Part shown: positions 45,665 through 54,189 of the stretch, in pieces
Numbering within the stretch: the stretch's first letter is position 1
How the letters are laid out: the number at the start of each line of letters is the position of its first letter
Program-made: the position numbers and the translations under genes
NCBI RefSeq assembly: GCF_007859915.1
Contig: NZ_SJPM01000001.1
Span: forward strand, 1,519,086-1,583,085
Direction of reading: 5' to 3'
DNA: 64,000 nt
Source of the DNA: Neorhodopirellula pilleata
GTDB lineage: Bacteria > Planctomycetota > Planctomycetia > Pirellulales > Pirellulaceae
The notes under the pieces: generated by a model
Databases searched by the model: none
Told to the model about the DNA's origin: nothing
The model's input: the letters and a program-made list of their open reading frames with translations, nothing else

Positions 45665-48127
45665 TCATCGCTTGGCTCTTTCGCTTGGAGCCACCGGTTT
45701 CGCCGCGATCTGCGTGGGGCTGGCGGTGTTGGTGGCTTGGAAAATCGTGGCGGGACCACGTTGGCCGACTTCGGTGAGTTTGGTCGTCTTGGGCATTTGT
45801 TCGGCCAGCGCGCTGGCGGTGATTCGATCGTCCACGATTAAGATCGCCATGCCGGAACTCGACACGAAGTCGGCGATACCCACGTCATCGACTTTGGCGA
45901 AGTTGGGGATGTCGCTGCGATCGAGGTAGAACGGCACCTCAGAGAATTCATGGTCGATCGTTGCGATCGGCAGTTGCTCGGTGACGGCGATTTGATCGGC
46001 AAGCGGTGAGGTGTCGCCGAACAGCGTTTGCGAGCGACTGTAGGCGGGAACCATCTGGTGCATCACCATGATGGCGAACACGAACGAGACGCCGGCGGAC
46101 GATACCCATGCGATCTTGGCTTGGTGCCGATCTGCCATTAGCAACAGCGACACCATCAGCAGCATCGCCCAGAACATCGCCCAACCGAACAACGAAATGC
46201 TGGCTGCTTCCGTCCAAACGATCACGAACAGCACGAACGAAACACCAGCCAAGCAAGTCGTCGCGGTTGCCGTGCGTGCGGACCAGAACCGGGCGAAGAA
46301 GTATTCAGTCGGGTTGGCTGCGTCTTTGAGAACTTCGTTGAGGTAGTGCCCGATCATCAGCGCCAGCGCCGGCGCGGCGGGCAACAGGTAGGTTGGCAAC
46401 TTGCAGGCAGATAGTGAAAAGAACACGAAGCACCAGACACTCCACAGCAATAGATAGCCCACCGCTGATGGTCGTTTGGTTCGTGCCGCCTCGTCACGCC
46501 CGAGCAGAAACTTGGCATAGGGAATCGTCAGAAATGACCACGGGTGCCCGGCAATCAACAACACCGGAACGAAGAACCAGATCGGCTTAGGGTGAAACTC
46601 ACCGGCGAACCGTGCGACGTTGTGTTTGTAGAAGAACTCGATCAAAAACGTCGGGTCTTCCTGGTGAACCAACACGAACCACGGCGCGGCGATTATCGCG
46701 GCGACCGCACCGAGTAGACCGTAATGCCACCACCGGATCTTTGCGTGAGTTTCCGACAACCAAGCGAACGCAAAAACCGGCGGCAGCCAAAGCACAATCG
46801 CGATCGGACCTTTGGTGAGAAACGCAAGCCCGATGCAAACGGCCGATGCGATCCACCAGCCGAGATGCAATCGTCGGGATCGGACTGCTTCATACGCCGT
46901 GAAAAGCGAAAGCGACACGAACAGCGATAGCACACCATCGAGCAACAGATACCGGCTCGTGAACGCAAAACCGACGGACAGGAACAACACGATTCCGGCC
47001 AGTAGTCCGATTCGCCGTCCAAAGATCCGGGAACCGAAGAACATGGTCGAGGCGAGCGTGCCGAGCGCCGCCAGTGCCGGTACAAGTCTTGCCGATGCTT
47101 CGCCAATTCCGAACAGTTTGAAACTGACCGCACACAACCAATACAGCAGCGGCGGCTTGTCATAGTAGGTTTGAAAATTCAGTTGCGGCAAAATCCAATT
47201 GCCGGTCGCGATCATCTCGCGAGGGATCTCGGCGTAGCGAGTTTCGTCCCGGTCGATGAGTGGATATCCGAGATTGGTCAGCATGAAGACGGCTGCGACT
47301 AGCAACAACGCGGTTTGAAGTAGCGGAAGTCGCCAAGACTTTCGGCCGGACGTATCCGCCGCAGGAGCATCGAAACTCTTGGCGAGTTGCGATTCGGGTT
47401 GTGTCGTTGCAGCGGCCGGAAACTGCACCTCGTTCCACCAGTACCTCGCCAGCGCCGTCAGCACTTTCGGGATATGCCGAACCGACACGGTACTTTCGCC
47501 CAAAATTCGTGGACGATGCGAAACCCCAACTTCACAAACCGACCATCCGAGTTGCCGAGCCTGCACTAGCATCTCGGAGTTGACCAAGAATCCGTTGCCG
47601 GTAATTCGCAGATTCTTCGCTACGTCACGGTCGAACATCTTCAGAGCACAATCGACATCCCGAACGCCTGTTCCCAGCAACAGACGAACGAGCAGGTTAT
47701 AGACCTTCGAGTACAAACATCGCAGCGACGTGTCTTTACGGTCGATGCGGTATCCGCAAACGATGTCATAGCGACTGGACAGCAACACGAAACGATCCAG
47801 TTCCGTCAAATCGAACTGGCAATCCGCATCGGTGAAAACCACCAACGACTTCTCCGCCGCCGCGAAGCCCGAGCGGATTGCGGCACCGTAACCTCGATTG
47901 GGCGAATGCTGCACCATGCGAACACGATCGTTGCTGGCGGATAACTCGCGAACGATCTTCGCGGTGTCATCGGTGCTGCCGTCATCGACGACAATCACTT
48001 CGTAGTCGGCGGTGACTTGCGAAAGAGCGGCGTCGGCTTCGGCTACCGCTGTTGCGATCACTTCAGCTTCGTTCCAAGCCGGAAGGATCAGCGAGATGGA
48101 TCGGCGGTGTTGTTTCTTGTCGTGCAT
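45665..48127 (-). CDS. Fused GT2 polyprenyl-phosphate glycosyltransferase and ArnT-like GT-C transferase
   Basis: The protein has 820 residues. Residues ~8-245 are a GT2 domain of the ArnC/DPM1/GtrB type: SLILPAWNEAEVIATAV, EVIVVDDGSTDDTAKIV, VFTDADCQFDLTELD, DVDCALKMFDRDV, and CEVGVSHRPRILGES. After a linker of about 40 residues, residues ~275-820 are an ArnT-like GT-C domain (YPLIDRDETRYAEIPREMIATGNWILP, YDKPPLLYWLCAVSFKLFG) with about 11-12 helices. One protein therefore may both charge undecaprenyl phosphate with sugar and transfer it. ATG 48127 has AGGAAG at ~6 bases. The linker DNA contains two dispersed hairpin repeats in opposite orientation. Confidence 0.88.
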   Translation of the reverse strand: MHDKKQHRRSISLILPAWNEAEVIATAVAEADAALSQVTADYEVIVVDDGSTDDTAKIVRELSASNDRVRMVQHSPNRGYGAAIRSGFAAAEKSLVVFTDADCQFDLTELDRFVLLSSRYDIVCGYRIDRKDTSLRCLYSKVYNLLVRLLLGTGVRDVDCALKMFDRDVAKNLRITGNGFLVNSEMLVQARQLGWSVCEVGVSHRPRILGESTVSVRHIPKVLTALARYWWNEVQFPAAATTQPESQLAKSFDAPAADTSGRKSWRLPLLQTALLLVAAVFMLTNLGYPLIDRDETRYAEIPREMIATGNWILPQLNFQTYYDKPPLLYWLCAVSFKLFGIGEASARLVPALAALGTLASTMFFGSRIFGRRIGLLAGIVLFLSVGFAFTSRYLLLDGVLSLFVSLSLFTAYEAVRSRRLHLGWWIASAVCIGLAFLTKGPIAIVLWLPPVFAFAWLSETHAKIRWWHYGLLGAVAAIIAAPWFVLVHQEDPTFLIEFFYKHNVARFAGEFHPKPIWFFVPVLLIAGHPWSFLTIPYAKFLLGRDEAARTKRPSAVGYLLLWSVWCFVFFSLSACKLPTYLLPAAPALALMIGHYLNEVLKDAANPTEYFFARFWSARTATATTCLAGVSFVLFVIVWTEAASISLFGWAMFWAMLLMVSLLLMADRHQAKIAWVSSAGVSFVFAIMVMHQMVPAYSRSQTLFGDTSPLADQIAVTEQLPIATIDHEFSEVPFYLDRSDIPNFAKVDDVGIADFVSSSGMAILIVDDRITASALAEQMPKTTKLTEVGQRGPATIFQATNTASPTQIAAKPVAPSERAKR
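47323..47391. repeat. Inverted pair of short hairpin repeats inside the GT fusion linker
   Basis: Left copy at 47324-47344 (GAAGTCGCCAAGACTTTCG core) and right copy at 47371-47391 in opposite orientation, matching at 18 of 21 positions. Similar single copies lie in intergenic DNA near 6042 and 6574. Here they are in frame and code for the linker between the two enzyme domains. Confidence 0.65.
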
Positions 48128-48306
48128 CCTTGCACTTCCTTGATACGATTGTCTTAGTAGTTCGTTCGGTGTAATGATTACGGATTGTCGGTGCGTCCTC
48201 GCAACGCCAACTCGTAAAGACTTAGTAATTGGTTCCAGAATGGAACCCGAAGCGTTCGCGAGGATCGGATTCACACAAAATCCTCGCGGGCGCGTCGGGT
48301 GGGTCG

Positions 48307-49401
48307 TCAATCTTCTTCGTACAACAGTTCGTGCATCTGCACGCGGTCCTCGAACAATTCGAAGTCGCGGACGTGCACGCCGGCTTCATGCAGGGCACTC
48401 GCCGTCCATGTTGGCCATGGGGACCAATCGCTTCGCTGAGACGCCATCGCGTTGGTGGGCAACCAGACTTGCTGAATCAGCACGGCACACAGCAGCAACA
48501 CCGCCATCGCCGCGATCCCGCGCCAGCGAGATTGCGGACGCTCGCCCTCGGCCAATTCCACCAGTCGGTTGCTGCGACGTACGAGGGCGCTGGGCTGGTT
48601 GCCGAACGCAAGCGTTCCCTTGGGGACTTCGGTACACGACACACTGCCGCAACGCTTGGCCACCTTGGCCAGCGTTCGCAAATACGCGCCGAATTTGCCA
48701 GCGGTCTTCGCGGCCACTTCGTCGCACAGATACTCGCGAGTCAGTTCAGCACCGCGTGCCGCCATCCAAACCATCGGATGAAACCAAAACACGGTCGAGC
48801 AAACGCCTTGCAGGAAGTGCTGCATCGGGTGCCGGGTTCGCAAGTGTTCGACCTCGTGCAGCAGAACATGCCGCAGCGTCGCGTCATCGTCGGTCAATAG
48901 AAACGTCGGCAACACGATCACTGGACGGTGTAATTGCCAACAGAACGGACCTTGGATTCGATCGGAAGTCAGGATGGAGAGATTTTCGTCGGCGAGTGAT
49001 CCCACGTCAGTTCGTTTCAGCAACGCTTCCGAGTCGATGGGCTCACACTGTGTTTTCAAAAACCGCAACAAACCGATGCACAACATCACTCGCCGCAGCA
49101 CCGACCACGCCGCACCGATGGCCCAGACGCTAGCCAATGCGATCGCGATGCGAGTTTGCCAAACGACGAGGCTGAGCATGGACTCGCGAGACCAGTCGCC
49201 GGGGAAATCGAACAGTCGGCGGTGCGGCAACAACAATCCGGCGGCGAACAATCCGATCACGCAAATGAAACAGATCGTCCACAACCGGCACTGGGACCGC
49301 GCGTCGGTGATCCAGCGTTGTAGGACAAGCGTCGCTGCAATGACCACGGTGATTTGCAAACACAGTGTGCAGCCGACTTCAAAGGCGAGCCGGGAATCCA
49401 C
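48307..49401 (-). CDS. M56-family (BlaR1/MecR1-like) membrane protease without penicillin-sensor domain
   Basis: The protein has 364 residues. Four hydrophobic segments surround an M56 protease core: the zinc motif HEVEH (182-186) in VLLHEVEHLRTRHP, GPFCWQLHRPVIVLP before it, and LTREYLCDEVAA with the glutamate ligand after it. The C-terminus beyond the last helix is only ~50 residues, so the beta-lactam-binding domain of BlaR1 is missing and the inducer must be something else. GTG 49401 overlaps the TAG of blaI by one base. It presumably inactivates BlaI upon sensing. Confidence 0.87.
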   Translation of the reverse strand: MDSRLAFEVGCTLCLQITVVIAATLVLQRWITDARSQCRLWTICFICVIGLFAAGLLLPHRRLFDFPGDWSRESMLSLVVWQTRIAIALASVWAIGAAWSVLRRVMLCIGLLRFLKTQCEPIDSEALLKRTDVGSLADENLSILTSDRIQGPFCWQLHRPVIVLPTFLLTDDDATLRHVLLHEVEHLRTRHPMQHFLQGVCSTVFWFHPMVWMAARGAELTREYLCDEVAAKTAGKFGAYLRTLAKVAKRCGSVSCTEVPKGTLAFGNQPSALVRRSNRLVELAEGERPQSRWRGIAAMAVLLLCAVLIQQVWLPTNAMASQRSDWSPWPTWTASALHEAGVHVRDFELFEDRVQMHELLYEED

Positions 49402-49784
49402 TACGAGTCTCCGAGTTTGTCGGCGGCTTTCTTGACCGCCTCGATGTCGGCGGCCGACACCGCATCGGATTGCAACAGACTTAACGCTAACGACCTCGTC
49501 GATCCGCCGAACAACTGATCGGCGAGCGATTTGATCATGCCTTTGCGGACTTCTTCGCGGGACACTTTCGGTTTGTACGTGAACGCTCGGCCGATCTTCG
49601 CGCCGCGACGGACGATCTTCTTGTCCTCCAGAATCTTCATCGTCGTTAGCACGGTCGTGTACGCCAAGTCTCGGTCGATGGACTCGACCACGTCATTGAC
49701 GGTCACGCTGCCCTTGTCCCAGACCACGTCCATGACTTCGGCTTCGCACTTGGTCAGTTCGACAAGCTTTTTTGATCGTGGCAT
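49401..49784 (-). CDS. BlaI/MecI/CopY-family repressor
   Basis: The protein has 127 residues. The winged-helix DNA-binding domain is clear: LTKCEAEVMDVVWDKGSVTVNDVVESIDRDLAYTTVLTTMKILEDKKIVRRGAKIGRAFTYKPKVSREEV, with the C-terminal dimerisation helices after it. The ATG at 49784 is chosen by alignment to the family start. It is followed with 1-base overlap by the M56 protease. Likely targets are genes of this island; candidate operators lie at 36229 and near 48150 and 50790. Confidence 0.93.
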   Translation of the reverse strand: MPRSKKLVELTKCEAEVMDVVWDKGSVTVNDVVESIDRDLAYTTVLTTMKILEDKKIVRRGAKIGRAFTYKPKVSREEVRKGMIKSLADQLFGGSTRSLALSLLQSDAVSAADIEAVKKAADKLGDS

Positions 49785-49824
49785 GCTATCAAGTTTGAAG
49801 AGGATGGGTGAAATTTGAAACGGG

Positions 49825-50742
49825 CTAGTTGGTTGCGGATTCGCGAAGCTGCGACCATTGGTGATACAAACGCAAATCCACGTCTTCGGTGACGAACGAC
49901 ACGTGACCATCGCCCCACAGGAAATTGGCTCCGCCGGGGTGACGGCTCGAGTAGTCGCATTCATCGGCAAGCGGATTATTGATGCCTTCGAGGCTGGAAC
50001 CGACCAATCGGGCCGCAGCGTCTTCGCCGGCCAGGCTGACTCCGATCCACGTCGAAGGAACTTGGGCCATGGTGCGTTCGCCGACGATCAACGTGTTGGA
50101 TAGCCCACGCTGAAAATCGCGGAAGCGTCTGGATTTGTTTTCAATGAACGCACCATCACCGATTGGAGCGGGAATCTCGTCGTCGGCTTCGATAGTTCCG
50201 AACATGGCGACATAGTTGACAGTTGGCAGACGCATCAATGCCACCGGTTCGACGGTCGCACTGAAAGCCGCCGCCATCGACGCCGGCCCTTCGTCTTTAT
50301 CTTCAAACAACGTAAACATCGGCTCGGTGATGTCGGACGGACACAGCATGATCGCAAGCGACGTTTCGCGAGCCCTGTTCAGTCGCGGATCACTCAGCGG
50401 CAGCTTGACGTCGATCTGACCGGCCAGGGTGGGCTGCTCTAAGTACGGCAACAACGGCACAGCCCATCCGTACGCCGACGATTCGGTGAGATCGAATGTC
50501 CAACCGGCCGGCAGTTCTTTTTTGGCCGCGTGATGATTGTGCATTGCCAAGCCAACTTCACGCAGATGACTGGTACATTGGATTCGTCGAGCAATCTCGC
50601 GGGCGGCTCCCAGTACGGGCAGCAGCAGACCGGCTAGGATACCGATGATCGACATCGTGACGAGCAATTCGAGCACGGTGAAACCGCCTCGCCGAGTTAT
50701 CGGTGAAGCTTCAAGAGGCCGACGGGAGTGTTGTTGATTCAT
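49825..50742 (-). CDS. DUF1559 pseudopilin-like protein, upstream of blaI
   Basis: The protein has 305 residues. The pilin-like N-terminus is GGFTVLELLVTMSIIGILAGLLLPVLGAAREIARRIQC, the DUF1559 body includes LREVGLAMHNHHAAKKELPAGW, LCPSDIT and GLSNTLIVGERT, and the ending SSRHPGGANFLWGDGHVSFV is the H-X9-DG motif. The frame extends upstream to 50958, but ATG 50742 fits the family. Its stop is only 40 bases before blaI, so it likely leads the regulatory operon, which is unusual for this family. Confidence 0.88.
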   Translation of the reverse strand: MNQQHSRRPLEASPITRRGGFTVLELLVTMSIIGILAGLLLPVLGAAREIARRIQCTSHLREVGLAMHNHHAAKKELPAGWTFDLTESSAYGWAVPLLPYLEQPTLAGQIDVKLPLSDPRLNRARETSLAIMLCPSDITEPMFTLFEDKDEGPASMAAAFSATVEPVALMRLPTVNYVAMFGTIEADDEIPAPIGDGAFIENKSRRFRDFQRGLSNTLIVGERTMAQVPSTWIGVSLAGEDAAARLVGSSLEGINNPLADECDYSSRHPGGANFLWGDGHVSFVTEDVDLRLYHQWSQLRESATN

Positions 50743-50782
50743 TTTGCTGGAACCACGTCCTTGTGGGTTGATGGTCGAATGA

Positions 50783-50860
50783 TACGAATTGATTAGTTTT
50801 TCAACAAGCCCGGTTTGGATTGCTGCAAATGGGCTTGCGGCGACGACTAAGGAATTCGTA
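50783..50860. promoter_or_regulatory. Inverted repeats between DUF1559 gene and PAP2 gene
   Basis: TACGAATTGATTAG (50783-50796) and the complement of CTAAGGAATTCGTA (50847-50860) agree in 12 of 14 positions. A related sequence TACGATTGTCTTAG lies at 48144-48157 before the GT fusion. They could be operators for the island's BlaI regulator at a divergent promoter. Confidence 0.35.
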
Positions 50861-50956
50861 GTTAGACGATTCTGGGACATCGTGGCCGAAAGTGTAGGAA
50901 CCGAAGTCGCCCAGCTTTGAATTTCATCAAACTGTGCATTGGCTAGGTTCCTTTTC

Positions 50957-51970
50957 ATGACTCGGGTTCATCGGATCAAACGAGTCTGGTCGGTGTTGGT
51001 TGCGATCACGATCATCGTATCTCTGTCGCCGAATTCGTTGCAGGCAGATGATCCGTTCAGCACCATGGCAGATCCGCCGACGCGGCTGGTGTCGCTTCCG
51101 AGTGCTTGGCAAGACGTTGTCGCTGCACCTTCTTTTGATACCGAGTTGATCAGCCCCAAACCAATTGGTCTCGCCAACTGCGACGGAATCTATGATCCGT
51201 ACTTGATTGAAAGCCAAGTGATTGCAACGGGACGTCCAACCGTCGTTGATCGCGGCACGCTTTGGCAACGCATCAAGTCGGATCACAGCAACTACTACGA
51301 CCTTCATTCGTTCAAGCTCCTCGCCGGCGGATTTCTGATTGGTGCCGCGGTTGCCAACACGCAGTTGGACCAGCAACTACAGGACCATTTTCAAGGCAGT
51401 GTTCGCAACGCGACCAGCGACGATTGGTTCGAGGGACTGCACGGCAGCAAAGAACTCGGCAACGGTCGCTACACGTTGCCAATCTTCGCGACCGCGTGGG
51501 CGGCCGGAGCGTTCTTCGACGAGACCCCCGCGCTGGTAACCACAGGACGCTGGGGCGAGCGTTCATTGCGTTCGTTCTTGGTCGGTGCGCCGCCAATGAT
51601 CCTGGCTCAGCGTTTGACCGGCGGTTCACGACCGGGCGAAAAGGACCGAGATTCACGTTGGCTTCCCTTTCAAGACAACAACGGTGTTAGCGGCCACGCA
51701 TTCATGTCGTCGCTGCCGTTCATCAATGCGGCCAAGATGACAGATCGACGTTGGCTCAAAGCCACCTTCTACGCCGGGTCGCTTCTGGGACCTTTGTCGC
51801 GAGTCAACGACGATGACCACTACCCGTCGCAAGTCGCACTCGGCTGGTGGATGGCCTACGTCGCCGCCACCGCGATCGACCGCACTGAAATGGCTGGTGG
51901 CAACCTACAGTTCTATCCCTACATGGCCGATAGCGGCGGTGTGGGTGGCCTGTTTGAGTTCCGCTACTAA
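50957..51970 (+). CDS. PAP2-family phosphatase
   Basis: The protein has 337 residues with a signal peptide (VLVAITIIVSLSPNSLQA). The PAP2 active-site motifs are KDRDSRWLPF (motif 1-like), GVSGHAF (motif 2) and SRVNDDDHYPSQV (motif 3, catalytic His). Members remove phosphate from lipids such as undecaprenyl diphosphate, phosphatidate or lipid A. Divergent from the DUF1559-blaI-M56 genes, it probably shares their control. In this context a lipid A or undecaprenyl phosphate phosphatase is plausible. Confidence 0.87.
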   Translation: MTRVHRIKRVWSVLVAITIIVSLSPNSLQADDPFSTMADPPTRLVSLPSAWQDVVAAPSFDTELISPKPIGLANCDGIYDPYLIESQVIATGRPTVVDRGTLWQRIKSDHSNYYDLHSFKLLAGGFLIGAAVANTQLDQQLQDHFQGSVRNATSDDWFEGLHGSKELGNGRYTLPIFATAWAAGAFFDETPALVTTGRWGERSLRSFLVGAPPMILAQRLTGGSRPGEKDRDSRWLPFQDNNGVSGHAFMSSLPFINAAKMTDRRWLKATFYAGSLLGPLSRVNDDDHYPSQVALGWWMAYVAATAIDRTEMAGGNLQFYPYMADSGGVGGLFEFRY

Positions 51971-52328
51971 CAAGACACGCGGGAGAGACGGAAGTCAGAA
52001 ATGGCATTCGTTTCCTGCAATTCTAAATTTCCAGAGATGAAACCAAGCAACGATCGCTGATGTTCGCGTTCAGCAACTCTCGAGCGCATTCCACTCCAGA
52101 TAGCGATGAAGTGACGACTGGTGCAACCAAATTCCGGCTCAAGGCGATATTACTGAAACCGGCAGACGACGATCATTCAGCTTTATCCGATCTGGAATCG
52201 GCAGCCCTCGAAGTAGCCACCGTATGGCCTAAATTGCGACCAACACGACAAATTAACCCGCACCATTGATAAATTGAAGCGATTGGGAAACGGTTACCCG
52301 ACCGGAGAGATCCGATCAAGCGATACAC
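51971..52328. other. Low-coding segment
   Basis: About 360 bases with only short frames, such as 52060-52269 (69 codons, Ala/Asp/Ser-rich, no clear start signal). I see nothing convincing; it may be the decayed front part of the hsdR region. Confidence 0.4.
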
Positions 52329-53696
52329 TTGAATGCGTCGAAACGACAGACGTGCGATGCTGGCGACCAATACCGCTTCGATCGTGATCCGGAGCCCAAA
52401 GGCAAATCCGCCGAACCGCTCTTAAAATTCCCGAGCGGTGCCTTGGTTCATTTCGCCGTCAGTAGCAGCGAAGTGCGAATGACGACGCACCTGAAAGGAG
52501 CCAAGACGTTCTTCCTTCCGTTCAACTTGGGCGACAACGGCGCCGCCGGTAACCCGATCAATCCCGACGGACATAAAACGGCCTACCTTTGGCAGCGCGT
52601 CTTCGCCCGCGATTTATGGCTGGAAATTCTTGGACGCTACTTGGTGACCGAGCTGGATAAGAAGAAGCAGATCAAGTCAGTGATCTTCCCGCGTTTCCAT
52701 CAACTCGATTCAACGCTTCAGCTCCGTGCGGCGGTGCTGGAGGAGGGGCCAGGTCAGAAATATCTCATCCAGCATTCGGCGGGCAGTGGGAAAACGAAAA
52801 CGATCGCCTGGACGGCTCACTTTCTAGCCGACTTGCATGACGCCAACGAGAAGAAGGTGTTTGACTCGGTGATCGTGATCTCGGATCGAAACGTCATTGA
52901 TGGGCAACTTCAAGAGGAACTCGCCGCCTTCGAACGAAAGAAGGGCGTCGTGGCGACGATCGAGGGCAAGAAGGGCAGCAAGAGTTCGCAACTGGCCGAC
53001 GCACTCTCGGGTGACAAGAAAATTGTCGTCTGCACGATCCAAACCTTTCCGTTCGCATTGAAAGCCGTTCGTGAACTGACCGCCACCGAAGGCAAAGCAT
53101 TTGCCGTGATCGCGGACGAAGCCCACAGTTCCCAGACCGGAGAAGCGGCGACCAAGCTGAAAGAACTGCTGTCGGCGGAGGAACGCGAGCAACTCGATGA
53201 CGGCGGTGAGATCAGCAGCGAAGATGTCCTGGCGGCACAGATGCGATCGCGCAGCGATGACAAAAACATCACCTACGTCGCCTTCACCGCCACGCCGAAA
53301 CCCAAAACGCTTGAACTGTTCGGTCGACGCCCTCAACCAGACCAGCCCGTGTCGGGCGATAACCTGCCGCAGCCTTTTCACGTCTACTCGATGCGACAAG
53401 CGATCGAGGAAGGTTTTATCCTGGACGTTTTGCAGAATTACATCTCGTACAAAATGGCATTCAAGTTAGCCAGCGGCGGCAAGGAATGGTCGGACACCGA
53501 GGTCGAACGATCGGCCGCGATGAAAGGCATCATGGGTTGGGTGAAGCTTCACCCGTACAACATTGCTCAAAAGGTCCAAATCATCGTCGAGCATTACCGC
53601 GACACCATTGCTCCGCTGCTCGACGGACGAGCCAAAGCGATGGTCGTGGTCGGCAGCGTTGCAGTTGTTTCGATTGTCGGGATTCGCTGCTCATGA
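52329..53696 (+). pseudogene. hsdR: Truncated type I restriction enzyme R subunit (hsdR remnant)
   Basis: A 455-codon frame homologous only to the middle of HsdR. It begins in the segment before KTFFLPFNLGDNGAAGNPINPDGHKTAYLW, contains the helicase Walker A SAGSGKTKTIAWTAHF, motif II as ADEAHSSQTG and motif III-like VAFTATPK, and stops at AKAMVVVGS, where intact proteins continue for several hundred residues. The N-terminal nuclease domain is missing and the frame opens with TTG without a ribosome site. No hsdM or hsdS is nearby. It is a deletion remnant, not an active enzyme. Confidence 0.85.
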
Positions 53697-54189
53697 GTCG
53701 GTTCCTGGTAGACTGGTATTGTCTTCGCTAACAAGAACAGAAGCAAAGCGGGGAAGAAAGTAACTGAGAATCTTGCGTCGATGCAGGCGAGAATACGCAT
53801 GGAACTTGGATAACAGCAAATTCCAGGAAAAGAATGTTACCTCGCCGAGTTTTTGCTTCTTCTCCTTGCGCGGAGTCATGTGTTGCGGTCGATGGCGTTC
53901 TCAGCAGTAAGGAACTGTCCATAAATACCCTCCTGATTTCGTAACCCGACGCGTCAGCGAGGGATACATACAAAGGACTTAATGGCGATGAATCCCTCGC
54001 TCACGCTTCGGGTTACGATGAGATCAACACGCGCTGACGCTTCGGGTTACGATTCCCTTGCTCGATGCAAATACCGAAGTTATTTCCGAACGGTTCCTAA
54101 AGTCCAGCGATCAGCATGCTTCCGAATCAAAACGATTTGCAAACCACTTGCAAGCGATTCGTACTTTTTGAACCGGAGGTCGTTAAGAA
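53697..54189. repeat. Intergenic region with GTAACCCG repeats
   Basis: No gene is present. Copies of GTAACCCGACGCGTCAGCGAGGG and its inverse lie at 53938-54060. They resemble the other intergenic clusters and mark the transition from island to chromosomal DNA. Confidence 0.75.

Larger units (their letters stand above)
32595..53700. mobile_element. Probable integrative genomic island at tRNA-Pro(GGG)
   Basis: The left border is the tRNA-Pro 3' end, followed by a tyrosine integrase. The cargo is an RND efflux operon, an envelope glycosylation cluster with BlaI-M56 control, and a PAP2 phosphatase. The right part ends in a decayed hsdR fragment, beyond which ordinary chromosomal genes resume. 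I could not find a second copy of the tRNA 3' sequence by eye, so the right border is approximate and could lie anywhere from 52.0 to 54.2 kb or outside the window. Confidence 0.5.

Noticed and set aside
49785..49970. N-terminal extension of BlaI to 189 residues
   Set aside because: The extension overlaps the DUF1559 gene in another frame and lies before the conserved wing-helix start.
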